From: Nitrospirota bacterium
GTDB taxonomy: Bacteria > Nitrospirota > Nitrospiria > Nitrospirales > NS-4
Assembly: GCA_004298335.1 (NCBI GenBank)
Contig: SCTG01000133.1
Span: forward strand, 1 to 39,782
DNA: 39,782 bases
Direction: 5' to 3'
The notes under the pieces were generated by a model. It had not been told where the DNA came from, searched no databases, and worked only from the letters and a program-made list of their open reading frames with translations. Made by a program: the position numbers and the translations under genes. Positions 28,901 through 38,614 of the stretch are shown piece after piece (position 1 is the stretch's first letter; each line of letters opens with the position of its first letter).

Positions 28901-30849
28901 GTGGTGTCTTTCCAATTCCAATCCAGCACGGTCGCATCGTACGAAACGATCTGTCCCTTCTCATCATCTTTATGGCCAGGCTTGCCCTGTGTCGGCAACT
29001 GCATCTCCACCCAGTCCTTGATCGTGACGACGGCTGGGGTGCTCTTCCAGTTGGTCTTCCCTTTTTCGACGATCTGGAAAGTCTTCCCGAACCAATCCAC
29101 CTTTTTGCCAACCAGCTTGTCCGACGACACCCCGAATTTCATCCGGCCTTTGCGATCCGGCAATTCACGGAGGTCGGGCATCACATCAGTGCGTAGCTCA
29201 CCTTGCTGCATGGTGTTGTACACCCGCCAATAGCCCCACATCCCGGCTACATAGTGGTGGGCGACGTGACAATGGAACAGAAAGTCCCCTGCCAACTGCT
29301 GGCACAGACCCGAACCGCACTCGGTGTCTAGGTCGAAGGCCTCTGACGGTCCGATCACCTGTACGTCCACCCGATCAGACTTCGTGCGAACCACCGGGTA
29401 CTTGACCGGCCCGTCCTTTGCCGCAAACCAGAGCGGCATCTCGTCGCTGGACCGTGGGCTCCGCAGCCAACGGATAGTGCCGCCGTGCGGATGATGAGAG
29501 TGAAACACCTCCGAGCCACCATGAATCAGGCGGAACTTGGCAGGATCGCCCATATAAGATCGAGGAATCGTGGTTGGGGCATCTCCAAACGTATAGGAGC
29601 TGTACCCCATGGATTCGTCCTCGAACCCGAAGTACTCGTGTTGAACATGCATATTGTTGATGCCGAACGGCTCACTGCGATAATTGAGTGCCCGGCCCCC
29701 GGGTCGATAGGCATCTGTCAACGGGTCACGCTGCGGAAGAAAATCTCCCTTTTTATTAACCGGACGGAAGGCTTCATCGCCGACCTCATGATAAATCAAT
29801 ACAAATTCACGAAAGTCCGGCCCCGCGCCGTTTTGTATGATCGCTTGCCAACCGCTTCGCATCTCAGTGGGCTCACCCTTTCCAAGAGGATCCAGATATT
29901 TGGACCCCTTCGGCTCCACAACGAAAGTTCCGAACATGCCCATGACCGTCAGTTCGCGGTCATTGCTATAGGTATGGAACTGGCGGCCACCTTCCTGGGT
30001 CTGAGGGTGGATGTACCACTCCATATCCACGCTCTTCCCCTTTGCCACGATCGAATCCGTATTGGTCGTCGTCGCGGGCTTTCCGGTCGCACTTATGATC
30101 ATGCTCGAACCATGGATATGGAGACTGACAGCTTCGCCACCCTCGAGGGCGTTCCGTAAAGTGATCTTCACGCAGTCGCCCTGGTTCCCTCTGATGACGA
30201 GCGGTTGAATATAATCCCCTTGAATCCCATTGGTCACAGCCCCTGGATCGTACTGGTCCTTTTCGTTTTCCCTCGCCGCCTTGTTCTTGGCTTCCTCGGC
30301 CCGTGCCTTCTCGATGTTCTCCGTCAGGACATACATGTACCCGGGGTAGAAATCGAGCCACTGGTTCAGGGTGATCTCAATGTTGATTGCCGAAACGTCG
30401 TACTTCTTGACAGGCGCTGTCGCGGGACAACGACCGCCCGGGACCGACACCGGCTCGGCGTCCGGCTGGGACGCCAGAAGATACCCCTGGCCATCGTACT
30501 GGTGCATCGTGGACATGCCGTTAAACATGCCGGTATTCGATGCTTGGCCTGTTTGTACCTGCCGGGTCATCTGTTCCATAAGCCGGTTGTGTTGCATCTC
30601 GACCAGTGCAGATCGGGAAGCTCGACCCGACATGGCGTCTTCTACGATGGTCTGGCCCTTGAGCTTTTGCGCCCACGGTTCCTTGGAGTTATCAACCATG
30701 CCCATGGCGGCATGGTTGACGTCGTGCCCCGCATGGGTATCCATATCATCTGCAGCAAGAACACCGAGGGGCAAGGCAAGCGTGACGGCAAGAACGGCTG
30801 AAGGAAGAATCTGATGAAAAAGCGTACTACGGGCGTCTAACGTTTTCAT
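25969..30849 (-). CDS. Giant exported multicopper oxidase (MnxG-like)
   Basis: A 1626-residue protein with a signal peptide (about 1-32, ending VLAA). It contains many cupredoxin domains, far more than a laccase. Copper motifs are HIHG (244-247), HTYSN (292), HSHHPHGG (450-457), HCHVAHHYVAGM (526-537, type 1 site C527/H532/M537), HPHFLQFDNQSSDG (827-840) and FWHDHAFG (956-963). The HPHF/FWHDH pair downstream of the HPHG/HCH pair means that the trinuclear centre must be built from distant domains, as reported for the Mn(II) oxidase MnxG. The last third (about 1085-1626) keeps the cupredoxin rhythm but mostly lacks copper ligands. AGGAGG precedes the ATG. The substrate (Mn, Fe, Cu or organic) cannot be decided. 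Confidence 0.85.
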   Translation of the reverse strand: MKTLDARSTLFHQILPSAVLAVTLALPLGVLAADDMDTHAGHDVNHAAMGMVDNSKEPWAQKLKGQTIVEDAMSGRASRSALVEMQHNRLMEQMTRQVQTGQASNTGMFNGMSTMHQYDGQGYLLASQPDAEPVSVPGGRCPATAPVKKYDVSAINIEITLNQWLDFYPGYMYVLTENIEKARAEEAKNKAARENEKDQYDPGAVTNGIQGDYIQPLVIRGNQGDCVKITLRNALEGGEAVSLHIHGSSMIISATGKPATTTNTDSIVAKGKSVDMEWYIHPQTQEGGRQFHTYSNDRELTVMGMFGTFVVEPKGSKYLDPLGKGEPTEMRSGWQAIIQNGAGPDFREFVLIYHEVGDEAFRPVNKKGDFLPQRDPLTDAYRPGGRALNYRSEPFGINNMHVQHEYFGFEDESMGYSSYTFGDAPTTIPRSYMGDPAKFRLIHGGSEVFHSHHPHGGTIRWLRSPRSSDEMPLWFAAKDGPVKYPVVRTKSDRVDVQVIGPSEAFDLDTECGSGLCQQLAGDFLFHCHVAHHYVAGMWGYWRVYNTMQQGELRTDVMPDLRELPDRKGRMKFGVSSDKLVGKKVDWFGKTFQIVEKGKTNWKSTPAVVTIKDWVEMQLPTQGKPGHKDDEKGQIVSYDATVLDWNWKDTTALTEKESTIANPKYKSPKPGERLPILFEPATGKVSWPHLKPHFGKRVMFSPNHNGAPWLEMIHQNEDGSRSVDPPKPGENGIWSLCPENAGRKYYNIHFIKLPIEISKGHGKEPPMVDQNGLIYVLHEEEDAVRKNNDLRYPLVYRANVYDCVDWTLTSEWADDDFTNFQSSKINIHPHFLQFDNQSSDGVITGFSYEQSVRPFIMLEKKQKKGLPAPMNTVLTAPAKKGSLSITLKNAAQYHVGTELLIGADNVQGNEIQRIVSIKGNTIALQNPLKHDHPSGDIITVEFVRQRLWVDADVGTVFWHDHAFGATTWPHGGFGTLIVEPVGSTYHDPKTGKPIRSGPVADIHTVEPVGYGVNGSFRELMVQVHDTVPHTVNVVTAGNPPGQPVEVALEGGKTVSFMMPEKIAMTPMPFLNGGTHTTGSGLNFRAEPVAKRLANNPDASKIFSSLVHGDPSTPLIRAYLGDTVVFRLLHTLMNESMDWVLSGHTFLSERYAGDANRKNSIHIGIAERYDLVVPQAGGPQLMPGDYLHFTGRSSHFSEGAWGIMRVLDKEVPDLQKLPAGYSGRNEIPAPAKSVCPDNAPVKSFNVVAMDHDLKFNAKAPDLIEVDFERKIMTRNPEGKIYALEEDATKVAMGLTPSPLTLHVNVGDCIKINLKNKMANSRASFSAFSLAFDPKDSLGANVGNNPGDQTIGAGESRTYTYYAHPFNGEITSLVWDFGNVMLNPRNGLFGAVVVGPKGSQYRDPKTGADISQKNSWVADVIVDRTIQGNETRANYRDVALFFQDEDNIIGTSFMPYVQNVAGLTGVNYRNEPYKAREEQGCDLGHMFQPCKADKPEDPATPLIEAHAGDPVRIHILGASNEQNQIFGLEKHEWPIEPFMRGADQLSAVQFSGAEVLDAFIASAGGPYKLPGDYVWGNQRLPYSQSGQWGYFRVLPANDSRILPLSKSNVGVQKAEEQTIPGQPLPTALK

Positions 30850-31034
30850 GGACTGGCCTCCTGAACAACATGACTTTCTAAAACTTGCTGCCAATCAAAA
30901 ACAACAGCAAATACAGGCGCATTCGATTAACTGATGGGCGGTGTGGCCCGGATAAATTTCAAGGGAAAGATACACGGCGTTTGCTTCGGCATACTCAACC
31001 TTATAAGGCTCTCTCCGCAGTCCAGAGAGGATGA

Positions 31035-31064
31035 TTTTTAACCCACCACGGGATTGGCTGTCAA
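31035..31064 (-). promoter_or_regulatory. Candidate promoter of the multicopper oxidase gene
   Basis: Minus-strand TTGACA (31059-31064), an 18-bp spacer and TAAAAA (31035-31040). The predicted transcript would have a leader of about 180 bases. The leader starts with a small hairpin (31009-31029) and a CCTTATAAGG palindrome (30999-31008). Assigned by eye. Confidence 0.45.
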
Positions 31065-31078
31065 GCACTTTTGAAGGT

Positions 31079-31084
31079 TACAAT
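31079..31084 (+). promoter_or_regulatory. Candidate -10 element for the SUMF1-like gene at 31127
   Basis: TACAAT, a good -10 match, with a weak TTGGCT 19 bp upstream (31054-31059) that overlaps the -35 region of the divergent multicopper oxidase promoter. The transcription start would fall near 31091, where an in-frame GTG lies. Confidence 0.4.
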
Positions 31085-31126
31085 AGGTGCGTGAAGCCCG
31101 CAATATCAAGAAATGAGAACGGCGTC

Positions 31127-32011
31127 ATGCAACGAAGCGGACGGGGCCTCTTCTGGCTCTTCAGTGCACTCCTCGCTCTTGGAGTACCCTCTGCAGGGCA
31201 GCCTGCTCAGACTGACGAACTGCCTCCGCACTTGGTTTCGATCGCAAAACTCGCCCAGTCTTCGCCCACAGTCAGAATTCCGGAAGGGTGGTTTCTGATG
31301 GGCACTGTCCGCAAGGACGATGATCCGTATGGCCTGGAAAGCCAATATGACGATACAGAATTGCCACAGAGGCGTATCTGGCTCGACAGCTATGACATGG
31401 ATCGCGACGAGGTGAGTCTTGCGGAATATCTGGCCTTCCTTGAACAACAACGGCACCCACCTTCTGAGGAATTGCAACGATTACTCTGGCATGTCATCAC
31501 CATCCACTTCATGCCCGATTACGTTCTGGCCCGTTGGCCTGCCCTCTACGTGACTTGGTTCGAGGCCGAAACATTCTGCAGTTCGCATGGGAAACGCCTC
31601 CCAACGGAAGCGGAACGGGAGAAAGCCGCTCGCGGGGCCGAGGGCCTACTTTTTCCTTGGGGGCAGACACCACCGACACAGGGATTGGCGGTATTCGGCC
31701 AACATCACGCCCACGAGATCCCCATCATCGCCGCCGTGGACAGCGGCGAAAAAGGGCAGAGTCCTTATGGACTTCGCCACATGGCCGGCAACGTGGCCGA
31801 ATGGGTGCAGGATTGGTTTGGCTCTGACTACTATGTCATCATGCCCGAACGCAACCCGCCGGGTCCCACGACCGGGCGGTACAAGGTGCTTCGCGGGGGT
31901 TCTTGGAAAAGCAACCCCCCCATGCTGCGGACGGCGACTCGGAACGGCGCGGTACCGGAACAACGTTCGGCCACCATTGGTTTCCGCTGTGCCCGGGATG
32001 CTCAAAAGTAA
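31127..32011 (+). CDS. Exported SUMF1/FGE-fold protein (copy 5)
   Basis: A 294-residue protein with a signal peptide (about residues 1-26) and a SUMF1-type domain: TVRIPEGWFLMGT, WLDSYDMDRDEVSL, KRLPTEAEREKAARG (the usual EW is ER here), SPYGLRHMAGNVAEW, VLRGGSWKSNPP and IGFRCARDAQ. FGE catalytic cysteines are missing. The ATG at 31127 is followed by a good signal peptide; an in-frame GTG at 31091 is an alternative start. It diverges from the giant multicopper oxidase and may share its control region. Confidence 0.8.
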   Translation: MQRSGRGLFWLFSALLALGVPSAGQPAQTDELPPHLVSIAKLAQSSPTVRIPEGWFLMGTVRKDDDPYGLESQYDDTELPQRRIWLDSYDMDRDEVSLAEYLAFLEQQRHPPSEELQRLLWHVITIHFMPDYVLARWPALYVTWFEAETFCSSHGKRLPTEAEREKAARGAEGLLFPWGQTPPTQGLAVFGQHHAHEIPIIAAVDSGEKGQSPYGLRHMAGNVAEWVQDWFGSDYYVIMPERNPPGPTTGRYKVLRGGSWKSNPPMLRTATRNGAVPEQRSATIGFRCARDAQK

Positions 32012-32044
32012 CTCTCTATGTGCCAGGGGAGGGTTACTGTTGAC

Positions 32045-32452
32045 TCAGCAGGGTTGTCCGTTGAACAGGCACGGCTTGTACCGGGTCCGATCGAAGTCGA
32101 CGTTTTCCTGGTACACCACCTCGTTCCCGTTCACGCCATCCTGTTCCTGGTCCACCCAAAGCGTGTGATTCCACCAATAAAAGAACGGAAATCGCGCGGC
32201 GTAGTAGACCGGGTTGCCGAATTCATTGCGGTTTTGTTCATGGATATGGCGACCGGTGACGTAATCCACTTTCCCGTCGCCGTTGAGGGAATACAGCATC
32301 AAATAGAGCCGCGATTCGTTATCAAGCAATTCATCTACACGCAGGCTCTCCTCGGGCTCCGCCGGCAAAAGCGCGCCGGCGTGGATGTCTGGGAAAAACC
32401 CACCGAGCAGACAGGCAACCAGGACAATCATCCGGAATACGCGAGCCGGCAT
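32045..32452 (-). CDS. Small secreted protein with EF-hand-like loop
   Basis: A 135-residue protein with a signal peptide (about residues 1-25, ending IHAG) and a calcium-loop-like segment LNGDGKVDY (56-64). A second acidic stretch DQEQDGVNGNE could be another loop. The C-terminus carries two cysteines (CLFNGQPC). Aromatic-rich middle. I do not know the family. It converges with the SUMF1-like gene at 31127-32011 and diverges from the DNA glycosylase gene. Confidence 0.65.
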   Translation of the reverse strand: MPARVFRMIVLVACLLGGFFPDIHAGALLPAEPEESLRVDELLDNESRLYLMLYSLNGDGKVDYVTGRHIHEQNRNEFGNPVYYAARFPFFYWWNHTLWVDQEQDGVNGNEVVYQENVDFDRTRYKPCLFNGQPC

Positions 32453-32623
32453 CAGGTCCTCCCCTCTCGACGTTCCAGCCTTTGGAGGCCGCTATCCTCT
32501 CGAAAGATACAACAGTCGGCAGACCATTGACTACCAAATGGATTGAGGGATTGCAAGATTCGCCCTTTTTTCCTACCATGCCAGCGCCACCGGAGGAGCG
32601 ACGTCACCCAGTTGGTTTCCCAA

Positions 32624-33175
32624 ATGCGCAAGGACCTTGGAGGGAACGTCCGCGTCCTGCCCGCCTCGTTCTATGCGCGGCCGACCCTTCAGGTGGCCCG
32701 AAGTCTGCTGGGGAAATATTTGGTGCGTGAAACGTCCGCGGGCCGGCGGGCCGGGCGAATCGTCGAAGTGGAGGCCTACGTCGGATTTCGCGATCGCGCC
32801 TCCCATGCCTCCCGAGGCCGCACGAAGCGCACGGAGGTGATGTTCGGTCCGCCCGGCCTGGCATACGTCTATCTGATCTACGGGATGTACCACTGCTTGA
32901 ACGTGGTGACGGAACGCGCCGACTTTCCGGCGGCTGTTTTGATCAGGGCGGTGCAGGATACAAGCGCACTCATTGACGGCCCCGGCCGCGTCTGCCGCTC
33001 GTTCCAGATAGACCGTGAACTCAATTATCACGACCTGACGAGCGGCAAGGCCCTGTGGATCGAAGATCGCGGAAACCGGATTCGCCGGGCCAGGATCGGA
33101 GCCTTCCCCCGCATCGGCGTGGACTATGCAAAAGCCTGGGCCGCCAAACCGTGGCGGTTCCGCCTGAAGATGTGA
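32624..33175 (+). CDS. 3-methyladenine DNA glycosylase (AAG/Mpg family)
   Basis: A 183-residue base-excision repair enzyme that removes alkylated purines from DNA. Family signatures: ARSLLGKYLVRE, then GRIVEVEAYVGFRDRASHA with the catalytic Glu, then GRTKRTEVMFGPPGLAYVY and YGMYHCLNVV. The C-terminus with PRIGVDYAKAWAAKPWRF matches the family end. The frame is open from 32543, but the ATG at 32624 gives the usual short N-terminus; no good ribosome site supports either start, so the start is uncertain. It is monocistronic. Confidence 0.9.
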   Translation: MRKDLGGNVRVLPASFYARPTLQVARSLLGKYLVRETSAGRRAGRIVEVEAYVGFRDRASHASRGRTKRTEVMFGPPGLAYVYLIYGMYHCLNVVTERADFPAAVLIRAVQDTSALIDGPGRVCRSFQIDRELNYHDLTSGKALWIEDRGNRIRRARIGAFPRIGVDYAKAWAAKPWRFRLKM

Positions 33176-33179
33176 GGGC

Positions 33180-33220
33180 AAAAAAGAACGGCGCCGGTCT
33201 TCGAAAGACTCGGCGCCGTT
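33180..33220 (-). terminator. Intrinsic terminator for the small tandem genes
   Basis: A GC-rich hairpin (AACGGCGCC paired with GGCGCCGTT, extended by GTCTT/AAGAC around a bulge) is followed on the minus strand by a run of six T. It lies 20 bp after the stop of the gene at 33240 and just past the glycosylase stop, so it mainly serves the minus-strand unit. Confidence 0.8.
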
Positions 33221-33235
33221 CGCTGGAAACGACCT

Positions 33236-33341
33236 GCAATTACGGCTTGGCGCCGTCCTTGGTCTTCTCCTTGCCCATCGTGCCCATGGTCTCCGTCGGC
33301 TTCTGGCCTTTCTTGAAACCGCGGGTCTTCCCCTCTTCGGC
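33236..33341. repeat. Direct repeat, copy A (106 bp)
   Basis: This block matches 33553-33658 with one mismatch seen by eye. It encodes the shared C-terminal part of the two small secreted proteins and marks a recent tandem duplication with an offset of 317 bp. Confidence 0.9.
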
Positions 33342-33497
33342 CTCCGCAGGCTTCTCGCCCTGCTTGATGTCCTTCTTCTCAGCCGCCGCTTCGGACTTCT
33401 TCGAATCCGCCTGCGCGACGGAAACCGCGCTCAGCGACGCGCCACCGACCGCCAACATCAGGGCCAGACCCACTGCCGTCATCTTCTTCGTATCCAT
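33240..33497 (-). CDS. Small secreted Lys-rich protein (tandem copy 1)
   Basis: An 85-residue protein with a signal peptide (cleavage near AQA-D, about residue 30) and a short, Lys/Glu-rich, probably disordered mature part. It contains KKDIKQGEKP and the C-terminal block shared with its neighbour (EEGKTRGFKKGQ followed by KPTETMGTMGKEKTKDGAKP). No cysteine and no recognisable domain. Ribosome site GGAGGA precedes the ATG. It lies downstream of its paralogue at 33557 and ends at an intrinsic terminator. Function unknown. Confidence 0.75.
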   Translation of the reverse strand: MDTKKMTAVGLALMLAVGGASLSAVSVAQADSKKSEAAAEKKDIKQGEKPAEAEEGKTRGFKKGQKPTETMGTMGKEKTKDGAKP

Positions 33498-33552
33498 GTC
33501 GTCGTCCTCCTTGATTATGGTCTGTTATGCAGTGCTGCGCTACAATCAGAAG

Positions 33553-33658
33553 GCAATTACGGCTTGGCGCCGTCCTTGGTCTTCTCCTTGCCCATCGTGC
33601 CCATGGTCTCCGTCGGCTTCTGGCCCTTCTTGAAACCGCGGGTCTTCCCCTCTTCGGC
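33553..33658. repeat. Direct repeat, copy B (106 bp)
   Basis: Second copy of the block at 33236-33341, with a single difference by eye; it encodes the same C-terminal segment in the upstream paralogue. Confidence 0.9.
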
Positions 33659-33826
33659 GACCGGCGCCTTGTCGCCCTGCTTGATGTCCTTCTTATCGCT
33701 CTTTCCCTCGGACTTGGCGTCAGGAGCCGCCAGTTGGGCTTGCGCGATGGAGACTGCGCCCAGCGACGCGCCTCCCACCGCCAACATCAGGGCCAGACCG
33801 ATTGCTGTCATCTTCTTCGTATCCAT
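33557..33826 (-). CDS. Small secreted Lys-rich protein (tandem copy 2)
   Basis: An 89-residue paralogue of the next gene: near-identical signal peptide (MDTKKMTAIGLALMLAVGG), a variable middle (LAAPDAKSEGKSDKK) and the same last 32 residues. The open frame extends far upstream, but the ATG at 33824-33826 matches its paralogue and has AAGGAGGA in front. The gap between the two genes is 59 bp. Likely a periplasmic or surface peptide; function unknown. Confidence 0.75.
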   Translation of the reverse strand: MDTKKMTAIGLALMLAVGGASLGAVSIAQAQLAAPDAKSEGKSDKKDIKQGDKAPVAEEGKTRGFKKGQKPTETMGTMGKEKTKDGAKP

Positions 33827-33902
33827 GTCGTCGTCCTCCTTTGTGAGTTGACTGCCGCGGTCGCTGGCCCTGCATGAGCCGTACATCGACCATTCATTGC
33901 CG

Positions 33903-34463
33903 TTATACTTTCGCCAACACCTCTTGCTTGACTTCTTCCATCTTCTGTCGGCCCACCAGGATCTCCACGAGAGCCATCGCAAACTCCATCGCCGTTCCGG
34001 GACTGCGGCTGGTCACCAACCGACCGTCTACCACCACCCGACCCTCATCATAAACCGCACCGGAAAGCTGCTCTCTGACCGACGGATGGCTCGTCAACCT
34101 CCGTCCGGCGATCATTCCGTGGGTAGCAAGCACGGTCGGGGCGGCACAAATGGCGGCGATATACCGCTCCTCGGCTTGAAAGAGAGGCAAAAGTCGGGCC
34201 ACGCAAGCGTCTTTCTGAAGGGTTTGCGTCCCTCGGAGGCCTCCAGACAAGACAATCATGTCAAAATCAGGCCCCTTCACCTCATCTATGGCCACATCTG
34301 GCACGAGTTTGATCCCTGTCCGCCCCTCAATGGCACCCGGAGGCGACCCGGGCTCAACCCCCGCTACAGTCACGGAAATCCCTGCACGGCGCAGGATGTC
34401 CACGACTGTGACGGCTTCAACTTCCTCAAATCCGTGAGCGAGCGGCACCACAACCCGTTTCAC
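33903..34463 (-). CDS. DJ-1/PfpI (YajL-like) family protein
   Basis: A 186-residue member of the DJ-1/ThiJ/PfpI superfamily. The nucleophile elbow is AAICAAP with C106, and the conserved acidic residue lies in GFEEVEAV (Glu13-16). VLSGGLRGTQTL is also typical. Family members act as glyoxalase III or chaperones, and protein deglycase activity has been claimed. It starts with GTG (34461-34463). It is the first of the minus-strand genes here, 76 bp upstream of the small tandem genes and divergent from the valS unit. Confidence 0.9.
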   Translation of the reverse strand: MKRVVVPLAHGFEEVEAVTVVDILRRAGISVTVAGVEPGSPPGAIEGRTGIKLVPDVAIDEVKGPDFDMIVLSGGLRGTQTLQKDACVARLLPLFQAEERYIAAICAAPTVLATHGMIAGRRLTSHPSVREQLSGAVYDEGRVVVDGRLVTSRSPGTAMEFAMALVEILVGRQKMEEVKQEVLAKV

Positions 34464-34593
34464 AGCTGCGCCACCCTCCCATAGACCATATCAGGCACCC
34501 CATCGCTTAAATCGGGCGACCGGAGAGCTTCCCGACGAGTCGCGGAATACGCGATTTTGCCCCCATTGATAAGGCTTGTCAATGCGCCAAATC

Positions 34594-34622
34594 TTGACAT
34601 TGGAAGAAGCCTTTGTTAGCGT
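34594..34622 (+). promoter_or_regulatory. Candidate promoter of the valS-nadC-birA-coaX unit
   Basis: TTGACA (34594-34599), a 17-bp spacer and TAGCGT (34617-34622). The -10 is weak but the -35 is perfect and the position, about 60 bp before the first gene, fits. Confidence 0.4.
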
Positions 34623-34683
34623 GGCCAACGGAGATATGCATCGGGAGATTCCCTCCCACGATCTTGCATAAGGAGCCGTCGCT

Positions 34684-34959
34684 ATGGCAGAGGATCCGGC
34701 CGATCTCGACCTGACGCCACTGACCTCTGCGCTCTCCAAACTGGCGGAGGACATGGCAGGGAAAATGGTGCGGGACGCCCTGCCTGGTTTGGTGGAAAAA
34801 GCCATCGCCGAAGAGAAGGTCCTGATCAAAGAAACCGTTCAGGAAATAACCCGCCAGCTTGCCCAAGAAATCATCGACAAGGTCGCGCGCGAAATCGTGC
34901 AGGACCATGCCGAGGCCGCCGTCAAGAAAGAAATCGAGCGCCTGACCGCCGAGGTCTGA
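34684..34959 (+). CDS. Short amphipathic-helix protein (91 aa)
   Basis: A 91-residue acidic, almost entirely helical protein with no signal peptide. From about residue 24 it has a repeating pattern (MVRDALPGLVEKAIAEEKV then LIKETVQEITRQLAQEIIDK) that resembles the helical oligomerisation tails seen in PopZ-like (DUF2497) proteins and at the ends of some deltaproteobacterial response regulators. AAGGAG lies eight bases before the ATG. It precedes valS by 59 bp on the same strand and is likely co-transcribed. Function unknown. Confidence 0.7.
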   Translation: MAEDPADLDLTPLTSALSKLAEDMAGKMVRDALPGLVEKAIAEEKVLIKETVQEITRQLAQEIIDKVAREIVQDHAEAAVKKEIERLTAEV

Positions 34960-35018
34960 GCGACCGTCCCCCTGTCTCCCTTCCCGTCTTTTCCGCTCCC
35001 GTGCTAGGATAACACCCC

Positions 35019-37768
<2,750 letters not shown>

Positions 37769-37772
<4 letters not shown>

Positions 37773-38614
37773 ACATTCGGGACATCGTCGCGAGGGCTCT
37801 GGTCGAAGACCTCGGCGCGGGCGATGTGACGACGCAGGCCCTATTCCCCAAAACCGTCCCCGCTGTCGGCACGATCGTCGCCGAGGAACGCGACGGACTC
37901 GTCGTCGCCGGCATGGCTCTCGCCGTCGAAGTCTTCCGGCAAGTGGATCCTTCCCTGGCATGCGCTCCGAACGCCGCGGACGGCGATCGCATCCCGCACG
38001 GAACCACGGCGCTCACCATTACCGGCGACGGCCGTTCCATGCTGAAGGGCGAGCGCGTGGCCTTGAACTTCCTGCAGCGGCTCTCCGGCATCGCCACGCT
38101 GACGGCGAAATTCTGCGAAGCGGTCAAGGGATTGAACGTCAAAATCGTGGACACCAGAAAGACGACACCGGGGCTGCGGGCGCTGGAAAAATGGGCCGTG
38201 ACGCTCGGCGGAGGTCACAATCACCGGTACGGCCTCGGGGACGGCATTCTGATCAAAGACAACCACCTCGCGCTGGCCGGCGGCGACGTGGCGCACGCGT
38301 GCCGGCTGGTCATAGAACGGGCACGGCGGGCCCCGCACGGCCTGAAAATCGAAGTCGAGGTCCGGACGCTCGAGCAGGTGCAGGCCGCGCTCGATGGAGG
38401 CGCCGACATCATCCTCCTGGACAACATGGACGCACCCACAATCCGGAAGGCTGTCGAACTGATCAAGCGGCGCGCCGTGACCGAAGCCTCCGGCGGCGTC
38501 TCGCTGGCCACCGTCCGGGAGATCGCCGCGGCGGGCCCGGATTTGATTTCGGTCGGCGCGCTCACACACTCGGCGCCGGCCGCCGATTTCAGCATGGACA
38601 TCGTCCCGCGGTGA
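37769..38614 (+). CDS. nadC: Nicotinate-nucleotide pyrophosphorylase (carboxylating)
   Basis: A 281-residue quinolinate phosphoribosyltransferase, which makes nicotinate mononucleotide in de novo NAD synthesis. Signatures: EDLGAGDVTT near the N-terminus, LNFLQRLSGIATLT, DTRKTTPGLRALEKWAV, GGGHNHRYGLGDGILIKDNH, and the late DIILLDNMD and SGGV. GTG start within the valS stop; its own TGA overlaps the GTG of birA. These overlaps imply translational coupling. Confidence 0.97.

Noticed and set aside
33236-33658. CRISPR-like array or mobile element at the repeated blocks
   Set aside because: There are only two copies, they are coding, and no inverted ends, transposase or spacer pattern is present.
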